A model generated the notes under the pieces. That model saw only the letters and a list, made by a program, of their open reading frames with translations, searched no databases and had not been told where the DNA came from. 40,606 bases of DNA from positions 1 to 40,606 of the forward strand of contig JAIKYZ010000125.1 of the NCBI GenBank assembly GCA_024682655.1. The letters are read 5' to 3'. This document shows, piece after piece, positions 36,548 through 40,606 of this stretch. Every line of letters starts with the position of its first letter. Position 1 is the first letter of the stretch. A program made the position numbers and the translations under genes. The DNA comes from Treponema sp. GTDB taxonomy: Bacteria > Spirochaetota > Spirochaetia > Treponematales > Treponemataceae.

Positions 36548-36562
36548 CAAGTAAATTACTTG
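36548..36562. repeat. 15-bp palindrome beside the PUR-gene promoter
   Basis: CAAGTAAATTACTTG is a perfect palindrome around a central base. It covers the stop codon of the cysteine desulfurase gene and abuts the -35 box of the PUR gene. TTCAA/TTGAA arms extend it with a two-base asymmetry. It could be an operator. Confidence 0.5.
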
Positions 36563-37722
36563 TTGAATTGCTCGTTTATCTCCTTTACGGCTTCAAATAA
36601 ATCTTCTATTCCTTCTTTACTTGAATGAGGTCCAAAGGAAAATCTGACAGAAGTTTCCTGTAAATCTGAAGTAATATGCATGGCTTCCAGAACAGGTCTT
36701 TTATTTTTTCTGGCAGAACAGGCACTTCCTGTCGAAATTGCAAAGCCTTTTGCATCCAGGGCTCTAAGCATAACTTTTCCAGGAATATTTTTAAAAGCGG
36801 CCTGAATTACATAAGGGGAAAATAATTCTTTCTTTTCCATTCTAGAGGGCGGGATAATTGTTGCCCCCTTTAATTTTGAAATTTTATCCAGAAATTCATT
36901 ACTATATTCTTCTTTAAATTCAAAAGAAGGGGGATTAATTCCTTCCATCATATAATAACGTTGAAGACATTTTGAAAAGGCAATGGCCCCATAAAGATTT
37001 TCTGTGCCACTTCTTATTCCTTTTTCCTGTCCGCCGCCTCTTAAAAAAGAATCTATTGGATCTTTTAAATATAAAATACCAATTCCTCTTGGACCGCAGA
37101 TTTTATGGGAACTTAAAGCAGCGCTGTCAATTCCCTTGTAATTCAAGTTAAGGGGGATTTTTCCTGCTGCCTGTACACAATCTACATGAAATTTTGGTTT
37201 TCTTTTTCCCTGGGCCCAATTGTTTATGGCATCTGCAATTTTGTAAATTGGCTGAATAACTCCCGTTTCGTTATTTACTGCCATTACAATTACTAGATAA
37301 GTATCATTTGTAAGATGTTCTAAAACATTTTCCGGGCTTATAATTCCATCTTTATCTGGAATCAAAGAAATAACTTCCCAGCCAAGTCTTTTTAAGTTTT
37401 CGGCTTCTTCTCTAAGGGCAGGGTGTTCAATTGAACTGATTAATATTCTGCCTTTTGCAGGTTTTGTTAATACTGAAAGTAGGGCAAGGTGATCACTTTC
37501 TGTTCCGCCAGAAGTAAAGTAAATTGTATCGGGTGAAAGGCCCATTGCTTTAGCAGCTCTTTGTCTGGCTTCTGTTAAAATCTCATTTGCGGCTTTTCCA
37601 ATGGAATGAATGCTTGAAGGATTTCCCCAGTTGATTAATGATTCTTCCAGTGATTCTTTTGCAATATCAGAATCTGTTGGGCTTGTAGCGGCCCAGTCAA
37701 AATAATGTTGAATAGTATTCAT
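36556..37722 (-). CDS. Cysteine desulfurase, NifS/IscS family
   Basis: 388 residues, a PLP enzyme that takes sulfur from cysteine for Fe-S clusters or tRNA thiolation. The substrate N-terminus reads FDWAATSPTD; PLP contacts include TSGGTESDHLA, the His100 of SSIEHPALREE, and DCVQAAGKIP; Lys207 of SSHKICGPRG binds PLP; Cys335 in STGSACSARKNK is the persulfide carrier. All key residues are present. It starts 20 bases after aroB and is probably co-transcribed with it; no Shine-Dalgarno is seen. No IscU or NifU scaffold gene is nearby, so the acceptor is unknown. Whether it is NifS, IscS or a specialised paralogue cannot be settled. Confidence 0.9.
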   Translation of the reverse strand: MNTIQHYFDWAATSPTDSDIAKESLEESLINWGNPSSIHSIGKAANEILTEARQRAAKAMGLSPDTIYFTSGGTESDHLALLSVLTKPAKGRILISSIEHPALREEAENLKRLGWEVISLIPDKDGIISPENVLEHLTNDTYLVIVMAVNNETGVIQPIYKIADAINNWAQGKRKPKFHVDCVQAAGKIPLNLNYKGIDSAALSSHKICGPRGIGILYLKDPIDSFLRGGGQEKGIRSGTENLYGAIAFSKCLQRYYMMEGINPPSFEFKEEYSNEFLDKISKLKGATIIPPSRMEKKELFSPYVIQAAFKNIPGKVMLRALDAKGFAISTGSACSARKNKRPVLEAMHITSDLQETSVRFSFGPHSSKEGIEDLFEAVKEINEQFNK

Positions 37723-37742
37723 TTTAATAAACCAAAATAAAA

Positions 37743-38852
37743 TTATTTGAGGGCGGCAAGAATATCTTTGTCGTCAACTTCTTCAATGATAATATCTCCA
37801 ATGTTTTTAGGCATAACAATTCTTATTTTATCATTAAGAGTCTTTTTATCCTTGTGCATGGCTTCTAATATTCTTTCACTTACTCCACCACCAGTTACAA
37901 TTGGAGGTATGGCTTTTACTTCATAACCGTAAGCTTCAAGAATTGAAAAAATCTGATTTTTAAAGCTTTCGCTACAATAATCTTTTTGACAACTTAAAGT
38001 TACTGCTCTTCCAATTCCCCAGGCAACAGTTTCTCCGTGAGTTATTACACCCATTCCAACAACTGATTCAAGGGCATAAGCAAAGGTGTGTCCAAGATTT
38101 AAATAGGAACGTATATTTTCTTCATAAAAATCTTGCTCAACAATTTTAGCCTTTACCAGGGATGCTTTTTCAATTATCTGTGAAATACTTTCTGGATCTC
38201 TTGCATCAATTAAATCTTTTTTATCTTTGAAAATATTAAAAAGCTCACTGTCGGAAATTATTGCAGCCTTTAAAGCTTCTGCAAGTCCCGATTTGATTTG
38301 AATATCTGGCAGGGATTTTAAGAAATCACTGATTAAATAAATATTTTTTGCAGGATAATAAGTTCCAATTATGTTTTTTTGATTTTTAAAATTGCAGGAA
38401 GTTTTTCCTCCAATTGAAGAATCAATCATAGCAAGTAAAGTTGTTGGAATAAAATCTACCTGTATTCCTCTTTTAAAAATAGAAGCGGCAAAGCCTGTTA
38501 AATCGCAGATAACCCCGCCGCCAATTGCAACAAAGGAATCTTTAATACTGAAATTTTCTGTCAGGGCTTTTTCTACAATTGTCATAACTGTTTCAAAGAT
38601 TTTATAAGGTTCACCAGAGCCTAAAATTAAGAGACAGTCATTTTTACATTTATCATCATCGAACATCGCAGTAAAATTCTGCATTATTGGAAGAGAGGCA
38701 ACGGTAGCGTCGGTAATAAAAAAATGTCTTTGAGTTTTTGAATCTTGACCAACTTTATATTTTTCAATCAAGCTTTCAAAGTCTTTTACTTTTTCGATAT
38801 TGGTATTAGCTATCTTTTCTTTATATGAAATTGAGTAAGAGTTAAAATCCAT
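37743..38852 (-). CDS. aroB: 3-Dehydroquinate synthase
   Basis: 369 residues, normal for AroB, the second step of the shikimate pathway (DAHP to 3-dehydroquinate, NAD and metal dependent). Family motifs: AIGGGVICDLTGFAASIFKR, FIPTTLLAMIDSSIGGKTSC, KNIIGTYYPAKNIYLIS, SGLAEALKAA, LNLGHTFAYALE and HGETVAWGIGRA. The metal-binding Glu and His residues sit in these. The ATG has no Shine-Dalgarno and lies 6 bases from a predicted -10 box. No other shikimate gene lies in the window. An operon with the downstream cysteine desulfurase is likely. Confidence 0.96.
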   Translation of the reverse strand: MDFNSYSISYKEKIANTNIEKVKDFESLIEKYKVGQDSKTQRHFFITDATVASLPIMQNFTAMFDDDKCKNDCLLILGSGEPYKIFETVMTIVEKALTENFSIKDSFVAIGGGVICDLTGFAASIFKRGIQVDFIPTTLLAMIDSSIGGKTSCNFKNQKNIIGTYYPAKNIYLISDFLKSLPDIQIKSGLAEALKAAIISDSELFNIFKDKKDLIDARDPESISQIIEKASLVKAKIVEQDFYEENIRSYLNLGHTFAYALESVVGMGVITHGETVAWGIGRAVTLSCQKDYCSESFKNQIFSILEAYGYEVKAIPPIVTGGGVSERILEAMHKDKKTLNDKIRIVMPKNIGDIIIEEVDDKDILAALK

Positions 38853-38858
38853 GTGTAT

Positions 38859-38887
38859 AGTTTAGACTTTTTTAATTTTAGAAACAA
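38859..38887 (-). promoter_or_regulatory. Candidate promoter of aroB (leaderless geometry)
   Basis: On the minus strand: TTGTTT (38887-38882), 17 bp, TAAACT (38864-38859). Six bases then lead to the ATG, with no ribosome-binding site. Confidence 0.45.
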
Positions 38888-38912
38888 TAGAAATTTAATA
38901 AAAAAACTTTAA

Positions 38913-39527
38913 TTAATAGCTTTCATCCATTTCTTTTAGTTTTTTAATATTATTTTCAACTCTTGAAATTTCTCTTTCCAGCATTTTTTCGTAGTTTAAC
39001 TGGCCGTTTTTAATTCTTTCTCTTTCATCTTCCCAATTTTGTTTGTCGGTAATAAAAAGAAAGTTAAATTTTGCTTCATTTGCTTTTTCTGACCAGATTT
39101 TTGCTTCCTGCCAGTAGTATAGGCCTGCCTGATAACAAGTTAGACATTTTTCAAGGTTAGAAAGATATTGTTCCTTAAAAGGCGCATCATAAAAATAGAT
39201 TTCTTTTTTATCGTAAGTTCGGCCCAATCTTAAGTGCTGTTCAATAAGTTTTAAGTTGATGTGCATTTGGAAGAGATATCTGTATTTTTCCCATTCTTTT
39301 TCGCTGGTAACCTTAAAATCTAAAAACTGGGGATTACAAAAATCGGCCTGGGCTGCTTTTTCCAGCCAGTAGATATTTTCTATACAGTCATCAGGATATT
39401 GCTGGTAATGGATATGATAGAGTTTATACCAGTCTTCCTTATATTTAACCATATAGGCATTCAAATTACTCAGAGGAAAAATTAATAAAACTAAGCTTAA
39501 GATGATTTTTACAAAGCTTTTCTTCAC
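38913..39527 (-). CDS. Small exported protein of unknown function
   Basis: 204 residues from a GTG start. A signal peptide (1-24, IILSLVLLIFPLSNLNA) is followed by a helical, aromatic-rich domain with many Trp and Tyr (YKEDWYKLYHIHYQQYPDD; YWLEKAAQADFCNPQFL; CLTCYQAGLYYWQEAKIWSEKA) and a charged C-terminal coiled coil (165-204). I do not recognise the family; the helix pattern is loosely TPR-like. It lies 42 bases downstream of tmk on the same strand and probably shares its transcript. No Shine-Dalgarno is evident, so the exact start is uncertain. Confidence 0.6.
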   Translation of the reverse strand: MKKSFVKIILSLVLLIFPLSNLNAYMVKYKEDWYKLYHIHYQQYPDDCIENIYWLEKAAQADFCNPQFLDFKVTSEKEWEKYRYLFQMHINLKLIEQHLRLGRTYDKKEIYFYDAPFKEQYLSNLEKCLTCYQAGLYYWQEAKIWSEKANEAKFNFLFITDKQNWEDERERIKNGQLNYEKMLEREISRVENNIKKLKEMDESY

Positions 39528-39569
39528 TTTTTGAGTATCGGAATAATTTTAATGCTATTTAAGATTTTT

Positions 39570-40172
39570 TTATTTTTCCAGACTCTTTCTAATAAAGTCA
39601 GAGATTTCTTCAATTGATTTACTGGCATCTACATGAATTATTTTCATTTGATTGTCAGCTTCTTCGTACTCTTTAATTACCTGATTGTAGAGTTCTGCAG
39701 TTTTTTTCTGCATATCGATTTTTTCGTAAATTTCTTTTTTTTCATTTCTTGATTCAACTCTTTTTAGGGAGATTTCAGGATTTATATCAAAAAAGAAAAG
39801 ATATTCTGGAAGGGGAAAGGGAGAATTTAAAAGTCTTGGAAGTTCTTTTCCACAAGAAACCGATTGATAGGCCAGACTTGAAAAAATATATCGGTCGCTA
39901 ACAACAGTTTTTCCACTTTCAATCATCTCTAAAATACCATTTTTACCGTAAAGGTGCTGACATCTGTCGGCCGCAAATAGATAGGTAGAACTTTTTTCAT
40001 CAAGGGTAAATTCACCGGCCAGCATCTGACGAATAAATTTACCAATTGGACCTGAAGTAGGTTCTGCACTTGCAATATATTTTTCTGGATTTGATTCAAC
40101 TAATTTTTTAATTTGGGTAGAAGTTCCAGCCCCATCTATACCTTCGAAAACGATAAAATTTTTTAAAATCAT
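39570..40172 (-). CDS. tmk: Thymidylate kinase with altered P-loop
   Basis: 200 residues, the usual size of dTMP kinase, which makes dTDP for DNA synthesis. The P-loop reads FEGIDGAGTSTQ (9-20): the Walker A lysine that contacts the ATP phosphates is Thr17. The DRY motif is present (VVSDRYIFSSLAYQS), and so are the FFDINPEISLKRVESR segment and a LID-like KEIYEKIDMQKK. Apart from the lysine the protein looks intact, so I keep the assignment. The perfect -10 TATAAT ends 6 bases before the ATG and there is no Shine-Dalgarno. It is divergent from the TamB-like gene. Confidence 0.92.
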   Translation of the reverse strand: MILKNFIVFEGIDGAGTSTQIKKLVESNPEKYIASAEPTSGPIGKFIRQMLAGEFTLDEKSSTYLFAADRCQHLYGKNGILEMIESGKTVVSDRYIFSSLAYQSVSCGKELPRLLNSPFPLPEYLFFFDINPEISLKRVESRNEKKEIYEKIDMQKKTAELYNQVIKEYEEADNQMKIIHVDASKSIEEISDFIRKSLEK

Positions 40173-40178
40173 AAAGTA

Positions 40179-40184
40179 ATTATA
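40179..40184 (-). promoter_or_regulatory. Candidate -10 box of tmk (leaderless geometry)
   Basis: Minus-strand TATAAT (40184-40179), 6 bases before the tmk ATG. The -35 region at a 17-bp spacing (TATCAA) is poor. Confidence 0.45.
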
Positions 40185-40202
40185 TAAAATTTCATTCAGA
40201 AT

Positions 40203-40211
40203 TGATATAAT
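40203..40211 (+). promoter_or_regulatory. Candidate extended -10 promoter of the TamB-like gene
   Basis: TGATATAAT: a consensus -10 (40206-40211) with extended TG. No clear -35. It would give a leader of about 26 nt to the TTG at 40245. Confidence 0.45.
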
Positions 40212-40244
40212 AATTAGATTAAAATCGAGATAAATGTTTTTAAA

Positions 40245-40606
40245 TTGAAAAAGCCTAAGATTGCAAATTTACGAATGATCATTTTAATTTTTCTCATACT
40301 CGCAGCCTTTATTGTAGTGCTGCCTTTGCATAATAGGATTGTAAAATTTGCCGATAAAATCACAGAAAATTTGCTAACAAAACTTGAAGAACAAACAAAT
40401 TTAAAAATCAGCTATAAAAAACTTTCTCCTTCAATTTTATCTTCTGTAAATATAAACGAAATCTCTATTTCTAATGAAAATAGTCTGCAAATCATTGTAA
40501 TAGATAAAGTTAAATTCAATTATAAATTATTAAAATTGCTAAAACTTGATATTTCCAATGGTATTTCCAATATTGTAATCGATGGTATTTCTGTAGATCT
40601 TGCTCA
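40245..40606 (+). CDS. TamB/AsmA-like envelope protein, N-terminal fragment
   Basis: 120 codons are visible and the frame stays open to the edge. The best start is TTG 40245 (MKKPKIANLRMIILIF); an internal ATG at 40275 is possible, but neither has a good ribosome-binding site. A single N-terminal membrane anchor (residues 11-29, IILIFLILAAFIVVLPL) is followed by amphipathic strands (LKISYKKLSPSILSSVNINE, ISISNENSLQIIVIDKVKF, LDISNGISNIVIDGISVDL). That anchor-plus-repeated-strand pattern is the start of TamB, AsmA or YhdP-like bridge proteins that carry lipid or outer-membrane proteins across the periplasm. Too little is present to choose among them. Confidence 0.6.
   Translation, partial: MKKPKIANLRMIILIFLILAAFIVVLPLHNRIVKFADKITENLLTKLEEQTNLKISYKKLSPSILSSVNINEISISNENSLQIIVIDKVKFNYKLLKLLKLDISNGISNIVIDGISVDLA

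Noticed and set aside
38392..38607. 71-codon plus-strand open frame inside aroB
   Set aside because: Antisense to the conserved AroB segments GGGVICDLTG and SSIGGKTSC; it is a shadow of that conservation.

Overview
This window is AT-rich chromosomal DNA that reads as a host-associated spirochaete, most likely Treponema. The evidence is indirect but consistent: an LptD-like outer-membrane protein directly after uvrA, a single-PUR-domain nucleic-acid-binding protein of the Borrelia BpuR type, a LolCDE set, lipoprotein signal peptides ending in Ser-Cys, a TamB-like start, and many TTG/GTG starts. The window is almost entirely coding. I see no rRNA, tRNA, CRISPR array, insertion sequence, prophage or other mobile DNA, and no gene-free stretch longer than about 260 bases.

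Layout. (1) Bases 1-371: the 5' end of purA (minus strand) and a leader carrying two copies of a 15-bp repeat. (2) 372-3676: a plus-strand envelope cassette of an LpoB-like lipoprotein, a COG3014-like lipoprotein and an LPP20-like protein, with one hairpin terminator inside it and one after it. (3) 3833-12278: guaB, a STAS protein with a zinc ribbon, uvrA and lptD. (4) 12342-18347: the classic phoH - pgpH (c-di-AMP phosphodiesterase type) - ybeY - corC run, then a TPR protein. (5) 18344-19210: a minus-strand FN3/TPR-like protein. (6) 19296-32612: an unbroken run of eleven plus-strand genes with tiny gaps or overlaps. These are prfB (with the programmed +1 frameshift), a PEGA-like envelope protein, ftsY, an exported protein, lolC/lolD/lolE, mcsA-mcsB-clpC and a solute-binding protein. 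(7) 32694-36019: a phosphoribosyltransferase, a beta-helix surface-type protein and rnhB. (8) 36016-40172, minus strand: the PUR-domain gene, a cysteine desulfurase, aroB, a small exported protein and tmk. (9) 40245 to the end: the start of a TamB/AsmA-like protein.

Themes. Much of the window serves envelope biogenesis: lipoprotein release (LolCDE), outer-membrane assembly (LptD-like, TamB-like), a peptidoglycan-synthase activator (LpoB-like), membrane targeting (FtsY), and many exported proteins of unknown role. The rest is purine and deoxynucleotide metabolism (purA, guaB, a PRTase, tmk), DNA repair and RNA quality control (uvrA, rnhB, ybeY), translation termination (prfB) and protein quality control (mcsA-mcsB-clpC).

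The observation I rate highest is the McsA-McsB-ClpC module. The McsB-like protein keeps the fold landmarks of a protein-arginine kinase but lacks nearly all the catalytic signature residues. The neighbouring ClpC keeps both glutamates that form the phospho-arginine pockets. Other points worth a check are a dTMP kinase whose P-loop lysine is threonine, several genes whose predicted -10 box lies 6-7 nt before the ATG with no Shine-Dalgarno (candidate leaderless mRNAs), a PgpH with a very short extracytoplasmic domain, and the phased repeats before purA. No single locus here looks like a wholly new defence or mobile system.
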